Program-made: the position numbers and the translations under genes
The notes under the pieces: generated by a model
What the model was told of the DNA's origin: nothing
The model's input: the letters and a program-made list of their open reading frames with translations, nothing else
The model's database searches: none
In this document: positions 1 through 7,155 of the stretch, piece by piece
How the letters are laid out: the number at the start of each line of letters is the position of its first letter
How positions within the stretch are numbered: position 1 is the stretch's first letter
DNA from: JAVVTR01 sp036653535
Lineage (GTDB): Bacteria > Bacteroidota > Bacteroidia > Bacteroidales > P3
Direction of reading: 5' to 3'
Assembly (NCBI GenBank): GCA_036653535.1
Contig: JAVVTR010000001.1
Location: forward strand, 1-64,000
Length of the DNA: 64,000 nucleotides

Positions 1-68
1 AGACGATTCCCACTATTAGGGTTCGTTAGGGACTTGCACCCATGAGATTACGTACATGCTGAGCGTAC
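1..68 (-). mobile_element. 5' end of a group II intron (IIC-like), partial
   Basis: Read on the minus strand from position 68, the sequence begins GTACG, continues CTCAGCATGTACGTAATCT, and then forms a small hairpin, GGG-TGCAAGT-CCC, at about 30-42. This order matches, from memory, the 5' end of bacterial class C (group IIC) introns: a GUGYG start, a short stem with an AGCAU-type loop, and a GGGUG...GUCCC hairpin. The first base lies directly after the T-tract of the intrinsic terminator at 72-108, which is the known insertion preference of group IIC introns. The rest of the element, including any reverse transcriptase, would lie beyond the left edge. The first stem is imperfect, so the copy may be degenerate. 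Identification rests on remembered family consensus, not on a search. Confidence 0.65.
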
Positions 69-71
69 AAA

Positions 72-108
72 AAAAAGAGTCAAACTTTTCTTTAGTTTGA
101 CTCTTTTT
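72..108 (-). terminator. Intrinsic terminator of the HU-bL38 operon
   Basis: A perfect 15-bp inverted repeat (72-86 with 94-108, arms AAAAAGAGTCAAACT and AGTTTGACTCTTTTT) surrounds a 7-base loop. On the minus strand it ends in a run of eight T (76 to 69). It lies 28 bases beyond the bL38 stop, so it should end that transcript. The T-tract abuts the group II intron start at 68. Confidence 0.85.
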
Positions 109-135
109 ACAAGTAATTCTTACTATATCTTCGGA

Positions 136-225
136 TTACTTTTTCTTATGACGATTCTTACGCAAGCGTTTTTTACGTTTGTGCGTTGCCATTTTATGTC
201 TTTTACGTTTTTTTCCGCTTGGCAT
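136..225 (-). CDS. Ribosomal protein bL38 (AURKAIP1/COX24-like), 29 aa
   Basis: A 29-codon reading frame starts at ATG 225-223 and stops at TAA 138-136. The peptide begins MPSGKKRKRHKMATHKRKKR, is more than half Lys/Arg with several His, and has no acidic residue. It matches the very small basic protein annotated in Bacteroidetes as AURKAIP1/COX24-domain protein, which I recall as large-subunit protein bL38 from the Flavobacterium johnsoniae ribosome structure. Its start lies four bases after the HU stop, so the two genes are co-transcribed from the promoter at 568-598. Function is by family knowledge. The gene is easily missed because of its length. Confidence 0.85.
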   Translation of the reverse strand: MPSGKKRKRHKMATHKRKKRLRKNRHKKK

Positions 226-229
226 GAGT

Positions 230-520
230 TTATTTTACTTTTAATTTGGTTTTTACATCATTCATAAATGTCTTGGCTGGTTTAAAAGCCGGTATCTTGT
301 GAGCCGGTATGATAACGGAGGTTTTCTTCGTAATGTTTCTCCCGGTTTTTTTAGCCCTTTGCTTGATAATAAAGCTCCCAAAGCCTCTTAAATAAATATT
401 TTCCCCTTGGGTCATGTTTTCTTTAACTACGTCCATAAACGTCTCTACAGTAGCTAAAACAGTAACCTTTTCAATGCCAGTTTTATTGGCAATCTCTGTT
501 ATAATATCTGCTTTTGTCAT
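230..520 (-). CDS. HU/IHF-family DNA-binding protein
   Basis: At 96 residues this is the normal length for HU/IHF. The fold is recognisable from the N-terminal helices (MTKADIITEIANKTG), the central GFGSF turn (GENIYLRGFGSF), and the DNA-binding arm and C-terminal segment with IPAHKIPAFKPAK. Such proteins bend and compact DNA in the nucleoid. The gene heads a two-gene operon with bL38 and has a good promoter 48 bases upstream. HU and IHF subunits cannot be separated from this sequence alone. Confidence 0.92.
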   Translation of the reverse strand: MTKADIITEIANKTGIEKVTVLATVETFMDVVKENMTQGENIYLRGFGSFIIKQRAKKTGRNITKKTSVIIPAHKIPAFKPAKTFMNDVKTKLKVK

Positions 521-567
521 ATTATTAATATAAAAGTATTTACAATATTTTAATCCCGAATGGAGGG

Positions 568-598
568 CAAAGATATACTTTTTTTATAAAAGTTCAAA
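568..598 (-). promoter_or_regulatory. Bacteroidetes-type promoter for the HU-bL38 operon
   Basis: On the minus strand a TTTG (598-595) and a TATCTTTG (575-568) are separated by 19 bases. This fits the Bacteroidetes -33 TTTG / -7 TAnnTTTG consensus. The predicted start leaves a leader of about 40 bases before the HU ATG. Confidence 0.7.
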
Positions 599-664
599 AT
601 TTACACGAAATTTATTTCTTTAGCCAATTTTTCTCTTCTAAAAAGCCACTTATATATATGCTAT

Positions 665-1288
665 TTATTTCTTTATCTCTTTGGTAATGGAATTTCTATA
701 ACTATCTTCTATAACCGAATCGTATTGGGTAGTTTTTCTATCAAAAAAAACCACTCTTACTGTACGAAAAAACACTTTTACGTCTAAATTAAAACTAACA
801 TTATGGACATACCAAACATCATATCTAAATCTTTGCGTATACGTTAAAGTGTTTCGACCACAAATTTGAGCTAATCCTGTCATACCTGGATGAATATCAT
901 GCCTTTTTTGTTGCAAGGGCGTACAATGTGACACATACTTTGGCATTAAAGGTCGAGGCCCAACTAAAGACATATCCCCTATAATAACATTCAAGAGTTG
1001 AGGTAATTCATCTAAAGATATTTTTCGCATATAAGCTCCAAAACGAGTTTCTCTAACTTTATCCGGCAAAAACTTACCATCTGCCCCCCTTTTGTTGGTC
1101 ATGGTTCTAAATTTAATCAACTTAAATAATTTTCCTTGATAACCAACACGTTCCTGAATAAACAGAACCTTAGGACCATGAAAAAATATAGAAATTATAG
1201 GAGTACACAAAAAGATTGGCAAACATAGAATAAGCAAAATAAAAGCTATCACTACATCCAAAACTCTTTTAAAATATCGAAGATACAT
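665..1288 (-). CDS. Sugar-phosphate transferase, polyprenyl-linked (bacterial sugar transferase family)
   Basis: This 207-residue protein has the compact monotopic phosphoglycosyl transferase layout. One hydrophobic segment near residues 9-32 (KRVLDVVIAFILLILCLPIF) is followed by a catalytic region with RVGYQGKLFKLIKFRTM, SLDELPQLLNVIIGDMSLVG and PRPL, then HPGMTGLAQICGRN. These are the conserved blocks of PF02397. Such enzymes move a sugar-1-phosphate from a nucleotide sugar to undecaprenyl phosphate as the first step of glycan or capsule assembly. It is PglC-sized, not the long WbaP form. No other glycan genes are nearby inside the window. The sugar cannot be read from sequence. Confidence 0.88.
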   Translation of the reverse strand: MYLRYFKRVLDVVIAFILLILCLPIFLCTPIISIFFHGPKVLFIQERVGYQGKLFKLIKFRTMTNKRGADGKFLPDKVRETRFGAYMRKISLDELPQLLNVIIGDMSLVGPRPLMPKYVSHCTPLQQKRHDIHPGMTGLAQICGRNTLTYTQRFRYDVWYVHNVSFNLDVKVFFRTVRVVFFDRKTTQYDSVIEDSYRNSITKEIKK

Positions 1289-1601
1289 AATGTGTTCTTA
1301 TCTTTTGCGTGTTCTTTGCAATTTTCATACTTCCTATCGCAACTTTCACTTAATCTTATCATTTGTAATACACAAGAATACAAAAAACAATCTTTAGTAA
1401 TTTGTACGAGTGCTTACCATGAGTAATAGTTACAAAACAAATGGAATTTATGCTACTTTTAGCAGAGGTGCAAAGGTAAATATTTGAACCCGAATATACA
1501 AATTGTATTCTCAGATATTTTGCAATAAAATTGATACAAAACAATTAAATATAATTACAAAATAACAGCACCACATTTGAAGGGGTTCATCCTGTTTTTA
1601 T
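1289..1601. other. Noncoding stretch with a minus-strand promoter and long leader
   Basis: These 313 bases hold no convincing gene. On the minus strand TTTG (1502-1499) and TACCTTTG (1478-1471) are spaced by 20 bases, a good Bacteroidetes promoter. Its transcript would run about 175 bases before the sugar-transferase start at 1288, an unusually long leader for this window. I see no strong hairpin in that leader. A 61-codon minus-strand frame inside it has no recognisable protein character. Confidence 0.5.
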
Positions 1602-3695
1602 TTAAAATTTAAATCTTATTTGCACTTTCAATTCAGGCTTAACATTTCCATTTATTTCTTCGTTTCCACTGCCTATAGTACAAACTTCATCATAAAAAGT
1701 ATAACTTCCCTTTAATTCTACGTTTAGCCAGACAAACGGCTTATATTTTAAAACTATATAAAACCTATATCCTCGCCCAAAATAAGCAGGAATACCAGCT
1801 GCATAAAGCACATCCGACTCATAAGCAAAAATACGATTATCGTAATTTTTAATATCAAATAGAGCAAAACGCAAACGAAAACTTAAGGGAACTTTTTGAA
1901 AATCATATCCTATATCCTGATATATCAAATAAGCTTTATTCCAATTTCTTAATTCCAAACGGGAACGCAAAAACAAGCCACACATGGCATTATAAGAAAA
2001 ATGCACTCGCAAAGCACCTCCCTTACGTTTTAACCCATTTTGATAGGCATATTGAATATATGTTTCCGTGTACCGCCCCATATTCACTAAACGTACCGAC
2101 CATTTTCGCCCATAAAACAAAGAGGGGGCAGAAGCAGGGTCTTTTACCGAAAAATCCGTCATGGTTTCTAAGGAAAGTCCCTCATAGATCAAAAATTTCA
2201 GCCGTGTTTCCAAACCGTATTCTTTGGTTGCAGATCCTACTCTACTGGGTATAGATGTAAAATAACTATGGTATTTGGAACTATAATAGCGAGCAGATAA
2301 GATTAAACTAAGCCTTGCATGAGGTTTCCACTGTACCCCCTGCAAAACGGCTACCCCACCATTCCAACTTAGCGCAAGCTCTCCATAGCAATGTGTTTTT
2401 TTTAGCAACACTTGATAATAAATGGAAGCAATCCCTAAGCGAGTTGGTTTCAAAACAGAAGAAGCATATTCTACAGGAATAGGACTGTAGGTTCCCCCTA
2501 AGCTAGTATAAGAAACAAGGGCTCCAATTTTCCATTTATCCGATGCTTTTTCTAAACATCCACCTATCAATTGTTCTCTAAGCATTTGCTTTTGCCCCAT
2601 CTCGGTTAATGTTCTATGATAGCCCGTTTCAGACATAGATTTTATTAAATCTTCCATTTCTGCATATTTATTCACGGCCGTATAATATCCAGCATCTATC
2701 CGATTATTGGAATAAAACAAGCTTAAATCCCAAGAAGATTTAAAATTTAAAGTTACAGCAGAACCTTTTAAAAACCCATATTCTCCGGAAGAAGCATATG
2801 GTTTAAGCCCTTTACCTGCGGTAACTAATAAATCTGGATTAGAAGATGAAAAAATAGAATTAGAAAGACCTATGTGTAAACCTTGTCCAAAAGATAATTG
2901 ATAGGTTCCAATAATCCATTTTTTCACAATACCCATTTGACCAAATGCTAAATAAGCAGTATAAAAATCAAACCCTTTTTGTGGCTTTTTAAAAAAAGGT
3001 TCTCCCGGATCTTTTTCTGCAGAAAAACCTAACAACAATCTATCCGCATAATTAAAAGTATAACGTAAATAATATCGATCTGGAGCCCCTAAATATTTTC
3101 CATTACTATAAGCCTTAGCATTCTTTAATACTCTTCCATAACGAAGCAACAGTTGACTTTTTCCATATTTTACCACGTCTCGTAACTTTAAAGACAATGG
3201 AGATAGTTCCTCAAAACAAACTAAGTCTTTTAAACACTCTATGGTTTGTTTATTAAAACTTTGTATATAAAATAGTTCATGTATCCCTAATATTCTGCCA
3301 TAATCTTGTCTGTATTTCAATAAAGCCTCTATTTGCCAAATCGAAAGGCAATGGAGTCGCTGCAAATCCTCTTCATTAGCCATATTTAAATTAATAGGAT
3401 TATTTTGCAAATCGCCACGTTCTTCCATATACTGTGCAAACGATTCTTCCCCCATGGATTCTAATATAAAATTATCCGCTACAGAGCCAAGGGGATTTTC
3501 CTCTATTGCCATGATAGTATCCAATAAGGAAACAACAATTTTAATTTTCTTTTTATAGCCGACTTTTTTTTTGTATCGAAAACCTAAGGAGTCTTTAGTC
3601 CCCCACTCTTTTTTTTGATAAATAGGGCCTTGTCCCATAAGTTGGAAACAAAAGATACCACATATAAATACCAAAAAGCCTTTCTTGAAAATCAT
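1602..3695 (-). CDS. Helix-hairpin-helix protein with outer-membrane barrel-like C-terminus
   Basis: I choose the ATG at 3695 because it gives a signal peptide (MIFKKGFLVFICGIFCFQLM) and is preceded by GGGGGAGG. A start 23 codons further upstream would overlap the preceding gene. The protein is about 697 residues. Near residues 95-165 it has two helix-hairpin-helix-like units (INLNMANEEDLQRLHCLS and ILGIHELFYIQSFN), as in ComEA. The remainder alternates aromatic and polar residues and ends KPELKVQIRFKF, which suggests a long outer-membrane beta-barrel. This HhH-plus-barrel architecture is common but uncharacterised in Bacteroidetes. It is 20 bases from the barrel protein at 3716, so the two are probably co-expressed. 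Function unknown; a role in DNA uptake is only a guess from the HhH units. Confidence 0.75.
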   Translation of the reverse strand: MIFKKGFLVFICGIFCFQLMGQGPIYQKKEWGTKDSLGFRYKKKVGYKKKIKIVVSLLDTIMAIEENPLGSVADNFILESMGEESFAQYMEERGDLQNNPINLNMANEEDLQRLHCLSIWQIEALLKYRQDYGRILGIHELFYIQSFNKQTIECLKDLVCFEELSPLSLKLRDVVKYGKSQLLLRYGRVLKNAKAYSNGKYLGAPDRYYLRYTFNYADRLLLGFSAEKDPGEPFFKKPQKGFDFYTAYLAFGQMGIVKKWIIGTYQLSFGQGLHIGLSNSIFSSSNPDLLVTAGKGLKPYASSGEYGFLKGSAVTLNFKSSWDLSLFYSNNRIDAGYYTAVNKYAEMEDLIKSMSETGYHRTLTEMGQKQMLREQLIGGCLEKASDKWKIGALVSYTSLGGTYSPIPVEYASSVLKPTRLGIASIYYQVLLKKTHCYGELALSWNGGVAVLQGVQWKPHARLSLILSARYYSSKYHSYFTSIPSRVGSATKEYGLETRLKFLIYEGLSLETMTDFSVKDPASAPSLFYGRKWSVRLVNMGRYTETYIQYAYQNGLKRKGGALRVHFSYNAMCGLFLRSRLELRNWNKAYLIYQDIGYDFQKVPLSFRLRFALFDIKNYDNRIFAYESDVLYAAGIPAYFGRGYRFYIVLKYKPFVWLNVELKGSYTFYDEVCTIGSGNEEINGNVKPELKVQIRFKF

Positions 3696-3715
3696 TGGTC
3701 TTTCCTCCCCCTTTT

Positions 3716-4600
3716 TCAACGAAGATTCAAAGACGATTTCCAAACCAAAGAAATATGGGCACAAAATCCAAGAGGCGATTGATACGAACCCGATAAGCCT
3801 ATATCAAAATGAGGAGAAGCATATGCTATGCCAACAGTATTAATAAAAGGATAAATAGAGGTACTACCATAAATTAAAATTAAGCGTTTAATAAAATAAG
3901 AAATGCCTAAAGTAGCTTGAATGGGATAGCGCATATCTTTACTAACATCTACCCCTATGGCTAAGTCTTCCGTAATACGATAAGCAACCCCCAAACGAAG
4001 ATACAAAGCTTTGCTCCATATTTTTTTATCGGAGGCACTCAAAACAAAAGGATATTTTAAAGAAAAAGCCATCCGCCAATTTTTCTTTAAGCGATATGCG
4101 CAAGAAAAATTTAAATTCAAAAAAGCATCTCCCGATCTATTTTCTATACGATTACCTTGTTCGTAAGATAGGTTCAGGCCGGCACGAAAATTTCTCCAAA
4201 AAATACGGGAATAAGAAAAACCAATTTCATGCCGATGATAAAGAGAAAATCCGGAAAAATTATAATGTACTCCAAAAGCCTGATTTTTACGCTTGAACGC
4301 AAATGAAAGTCCGGATTTATTATTTTCTTTTATATATCGAATTTGAGAAAAAAGCCCTAAAACAAGACCCGTTCCTGTATCTACACTTATGGCAGGATGC
4401 TCCTCAAGAGAAAAAGGAGGACTCATTAGGGGATACACATCTGCCAAAGAAAAAGGGAAAGGAGAATGTTGTGCTATAGTCTTTTCGGAAATAAAAAAGA
4501 GACAAATTATTCCAAAAGCTAAGCCACGCCATATATTTTCGCTACATTTTATAGTGAAAATTTTACAGACAGAAAAAAATAAAATAAAAAAGCGTTGCAT
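3716..4600 (-). CDS. Predicted outer-membrane protein of unknown function
   Basis: A 294-residue protein with a hydrophobic, signal-like segment (RGLAFGIICLFFISEKTIA) ending near residue 43, then alternating strands rich in Tyr, Phe and Gly. It ends LGFCAHISLVWKSSLNLR. The pattern fits an outer-membrane barrel, distantly like PorP/SprF, though I cannot assign a family. The N-terminus is long for a signal peptide, but MQRFF is the only ATG upstream of the hydrophobic core. That ATG and the next codons lie in the 3' arm and T-tract of the hairpin at 4591-4621. It sits between purE and the HhH protein, which may be its partner. Confidence 0.6.
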   Translation of the reverse strand: MQRFFILFFSVCKIFTIKCSENIWRGLAFGIICLFFISEKTIAQHSPFPFSLADVYPLMSPPFSLEEHPAISVDTGTGLVLGLFSQIRYIKENNKSGLSFAFKRKNQAFGVHYNFSGFSLYHRHEIGFSYSRIFWRNFRAGLNLSYEQGNRIENRSGDAFLNLNFSCAYRLKKNWRMAFSLKYPFVLSASDKKIWSKALYLRLGVAYRITEDLAIGVDVSKDMRYPIQATLGISYFIKRLILIYGSTSIYPFINTVGIAYASPHFDIGLSGSYQSPLGFCAHISLVWKSSLNLR

Positions 4601-4621
4601 ATCTTTTTTATATACAACGCT
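4591..4621 (-). terminator. Terminator-like hairpin after purE that overlaps the next start codon
   Basis: On the minus strand a stem AGCGTTG/CAACGCT (4621-4615 with 4597-4591), extended inward by A/T pairs, is followed by TTTTTT. It begins 22 bases after the purE stop, where a terminator is expected. The 3' side of the hairpin contains the ATG (4600-4598) of the downstream gene, and the stem and T-tract encode its codons 2-5 (QRFF). It may act as an attenuator or hide the start codon. Confidence 0.65.
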
Positions 4622-4643
4622 TCTTATTCCGTAAAATCGAACC

Positions 4644-5159
4644 TTAATTTACCCTATAAGTAAATTTAACATTCTTTAAATCTTCATTCGCTTTTACAAT
4701 TTTCTTTTTTAATCCTTTTTTAAATTCTATCATCTTCTTTCGGTATAAATCATTGCCAGTTCCTAAAATTTGGAGAGCCAATATAGCAGCATTTTGGGCT
4801 CCATTAATAGCCACCGTAGCTACTGGTATTCCTGGAGGCATTTGCAACATAGCCAAAGCCGCATCCATTCCCTCCAAACTCGACTTGATGGGCACGCCTA
4901 TAACAGGTAGTGGTGTAAGGGCTGCAATAACCCCTGGAAGATGTGCTGCCATACCAGCAGCGGCAATAATTACCTGCACTCCTTTTTCGTGCGCTCCATG
5001 AGCAAAACTTAAAACTTCTTCCGGAGTTCGATGGGCCGAAAGGGCAAAAATTTCAAAAGGGATTTCCATTTCATCAAGAAATTTAGCAGCCGCCTCCATA
5101 ATTGGATAATCCGACGTACTGCCCATAATTAAACTTACCAAAGGCTGTTTCTGTTTCAT
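4644..5159 (-). CDS. purE: N5-carboxyaminoimidazole ribonucleotide mutase
   Basis: At 171 residues it has the class I PurE length and motifs: GSTSDYPIMEAAAKFLDEM near the N-terminus, SAHRTPEEVLSFA (phosphate and carboxylate binding), IIAAAGMAAHLPGVIAALT, and GVPIKSSLEGMDAALAMLQM followed by PVATVAINGAQNAA. It converts N5-CAIR to CAIR in de novo purine synthesis. No purK lies beside it in the window. It is divergent from the hpt operon across 274 bases, and both concern purine nucleotides. Confidence 0.96.
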   Translation of the reverse strand: MKQKQPLVSLIMGSTSDYPIMEAAAKFLDEMEIPFEIFALSAHRTPEEVLSFAHGAHEKGVQVIIAAAGMAAHLPGVIAALTPLPVIGVPIKSSLEGMDAALAMLQMPPGIPVATVAINGAQNAAILALQILGTGNDLYRKKMIEFKKGLKKKIVKANEDLKNVKFTYRVN

Positions 5160-5401
5160 TTTTAATAAATTATTATATCTATTTTAATAGCAACTGGAAC
5201 CATATAAACCTAAATCATATGTATTTTAAACATATAGTAAAACACAAAAAACCTATTATAGGCCGTTGCCATACTATTAAAAAAGTTTTATGGTTCAAAC
5301 AGAGATAAAATATTTTTCATTTCTGTTTTTTAGCAAGAGCAAATCTACACAGATTTTAGCAAATCACCATCCAATCTAAAGCCAAAATGGAAAAAAAAAC
5401 G

Positions 5402-5409
5402 TAATTTTG
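5402..5409 (+). promoter_or_regulatory. Probable -7 element of the hpt-adk-mrp-nifU operon
   Basis: TAATTTTG matches the Bacteroidetes -7 consensus TAnnTTTG and lies 24 bases before the hpt ATG. No clear TTG is found 19-21 bases upstream, so the promoter is only half supported. The rest of the 274-base purE-hpt gap shows no other clear signal. Confidence 0.4.
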
Positions 5410-5433
5410 CAACTTATCTCTAAATAGAACCCT

Positions 5434-5970
5434 ATGGAAACTATTCAAATCAAAGACAAAATCTTTCGGCCCTATATGTCGGTAGAGGATATTAACGAAA
5501 TATTAGATAGTCTTTCTGCACAATTAAACCGAGATTATGCAGATAAAGATCCTCTTCTAATTATAGTTCTCAATGGAGCATTTATCTTTGCAGCCGATCT
5601 GTGCAAAAAACTTACTATTCCTTGTAGACTCTCTTTAATTAAAGTCAGTTCTTACCAAGGTACAGAAAGCACCAATCAAATTTCCAACTTAATAGGTCTG
5701 AAAGAAAGTTTAAAAAACGAACACATAATTATTGTAGAGGATATTATTGATACCGGCAATACCATGGAGTACTTATTAAAAACAGTAAGCAGCCATCAAC
5801 CAGCCAGTATGGCCATCTGCTCTTTGTTATTTAAGCCCAATAGCTTTTCTAAAGACTATAAAATTAACTATATAGGAAGATCTATCCCTGATGATTTTGT
5901 AGTGGGTTACGGATTTGACTACGACGGTTATGGGCGTAATTTACCTTGTATTTATCAATTAAACGCATAA
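5434..5970 (+). CDS. hpt: Hypoxanthine phosphoribosyltransferase
   Basis: A 178-residue type I phosphoribosyltransferase. The PRPP-binding motif is IIIVEDIIDTGNTMEYLL near residues 98-115. An upstream LNGAFIFAADL segment matches the family's PPi-binding loop region, and the C-terminal FVVGYGFDYDGYGRNLPCIY is the hypoxanthine/guanine-type purine-binding end. It salvages hypoxanthine (and probably guanine) to IMP/GMP in the cytoplasm. It is first in an operon, with adk 12 bases downstream. In some Bacteroidetes the two activities are annotated as a single fused protein, so the adjacency fits. Confidence 0.93.
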   Translation: METIQIKDKIFRPYMSVEDINEILDSLSAQLNRDYADKDPLLIIVLNGAFIFAADLCKKLTIPCRLSLIKVSSYQGTESTNQISNLIGLKESLKNEHIIIVEDIIDTGNTMEYLLKTVSSHQPASMAICSLLFKPNSFSKDYKINYIGRSIPDDFVVGYGFDYDGYGRNLPCIYQLNA

Positions 5971-5982
5971 ATTTAATATATC

Positions 5983-7152
5983 ATGCTGAATATAGCTCTT
6001 TTCGGCCCTCCGGGTGCGGGCAAAGGTACACAGTCTAAAATGTTAATAGAAAAATACAAATTAATGTATATTTCTACTGGAGATATGTTGCGGGAAGAAA
6101 TTACCTCCAACACTCCACTTGGTCTAAAAGCGAAAGACATAATCGCTAAAGGAGGTTTGGTTTCCGATGAACTAATTGTAGAGATTATTGAAAATCGTAT
6201 ACAAATGAACCCAAATATTAATGGGATTTTATTTGATGGATTTCCAAGAACAGTAGTACAAGCTTATATTTTAGATGGCCTCATGCAACGTCTGCATACA
6301 AAATTATTATGTATGCTTAGTTTGGAAGTTCCTCGGGAAGAATTGAGAATACGTCTATTAGAAAGAGGAAAAATTTCCGGCCGTTCCGACGACAAAGAAG
6401 AAGTTATACTAAACCGATTGAAAGAATACGATGAGAAGACCCTTCCTGTAGCAGATTTTTATAAAGAAAAAGGGAAATATTTTCCAATTAATGGAGTAGG
6501 ATCCATAGAGAATATCTTTCAACGACTTACTACCGTTATAGAACGAGAAGCCAGCAAAAATTTACTCAATGTAGTTTTATGTGGATTTCCTGGATCGGGC
6601 AAACGCTCTCATTCCTTACTAATAGAAGAAAAATATGGCCTTATACCTATATCTACCGGTAGACTTATTAGAGAAGAAATAGCAAAAGGTACGGAAATAG
6701 GTAACGTTGCTAAACCTTTAATAGAACACGGAGAAAATGTACCAGATGAATTGGCAATACGCCTTATCGAAAATAAAATAAAAACCTCTTCCAATGCAAA
6801 GGGATTTATTTTTAAAGGATTTCCAAGCACCTTTGTGCAGGCCTATATTTTAGATGGTTTGTTGAACAAAATTGGTTCTTCTGTTACTTGTGTTATCAAT
6901 TTTGAATCCTCTTCTTTACAATGTATGAAACGACTTACTCATAGAGGAAAATCTCCAGAAGCTCGCATTTACGATTGCGACCCTGAAATTATCATTCATC
7001 GTTTAGAGGTTTACGAAGAGAATGCTCCAAAAATTTTAGAATACTACGAAAAGCAAGATATCCTTTATAACGTAAAAGACGTAAACGATACCAGTACCTC
7101 TTTCCAAGAGGTATGTAATTGCATTGAGAAAGGGGCCCAAAAAAAACGATAA
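5983..7152 (+). CDS. adk: Tandem-duplicated adenylate kinase with degenerate second domain
   Basis: The protein is 389 residues, about twice the usual 190 of a short-type adenylate kinase. Residues 1-190 hold every hallmark: GPPGAGKGT (8-16), STGDMLREE, FDGFPRT and RGKISGRSDD. Residues 194-385 repeat the fold in the same order with key positions altered: GFPGSGKRSH for the P-loop (201-210), STGRLIREE with Arg for Asp, FKGFPST (277-283) without the Arg, and KSPEARIYDCDPE instead of the RSDD arginines. The first half should convert ATP + AMP to 2 ADP. The second half is probably inactive or altered, and may be regulatory or structural. The reading frame is open throughout, so this is not a broken gene. 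mrp follows 3 bases after the stop. Confidence 0.9.
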   Translation: MLNIALFGPPGAGKGTQSKMLIEKYKLMYISTGDMLREEITSNTPLGLKAKDIIAKGGLVSDELIVEIIENRIQMNPNINGILFDGFPRTVVQAYILDGLMQRLHTKLLCMLSLEVPREELRIRLLERGKISGRSDDKEEVILNRLKEYDEKTLPVADFYKEKGKYFPINGVGSIENIFQRLTTVIEREASKNLLNVVLCGFPGSGKRSHSLLIEEKYGLIPISTGRLIREEIAKGTEIGNVAKPLIEHGENVPDELAIRLIENKIKTSSNAKGFIFKGFPSTFVQAYILDGLLNKIGSSVTCVINFESSSLQCMKRLTHRGKSPEARIYDCDPEIIIHRLEVYEENAPKILEYYEKQDILYNVKDVNDTSTSFQEVCNCIEKGAQKKR

Positions 7153-7155
7153 ATC

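Noticed and set aside
1..60. A tRNA on the minus strand, suggested by a T-arm-like GGGTGCAAGTCCC
   Set aside because: The stem is only three base pairs, and there is no acceptor stem, CCA end or anticodon arm. The group II intron reading fits better.
1359..1544. A 61-codon minus-strand reading frame between the sugar transferase and the HhH gene
   Set aside because: Its composition is not protein-like, it overlaps the promoter at 1471-1502 and no family is recognised.
5983..7152. The second adenylate kinase half as a pseudogene
   Set aside because: The frame is open from end to end and motif order is kept. The changes are substitutions, not frame breaks.
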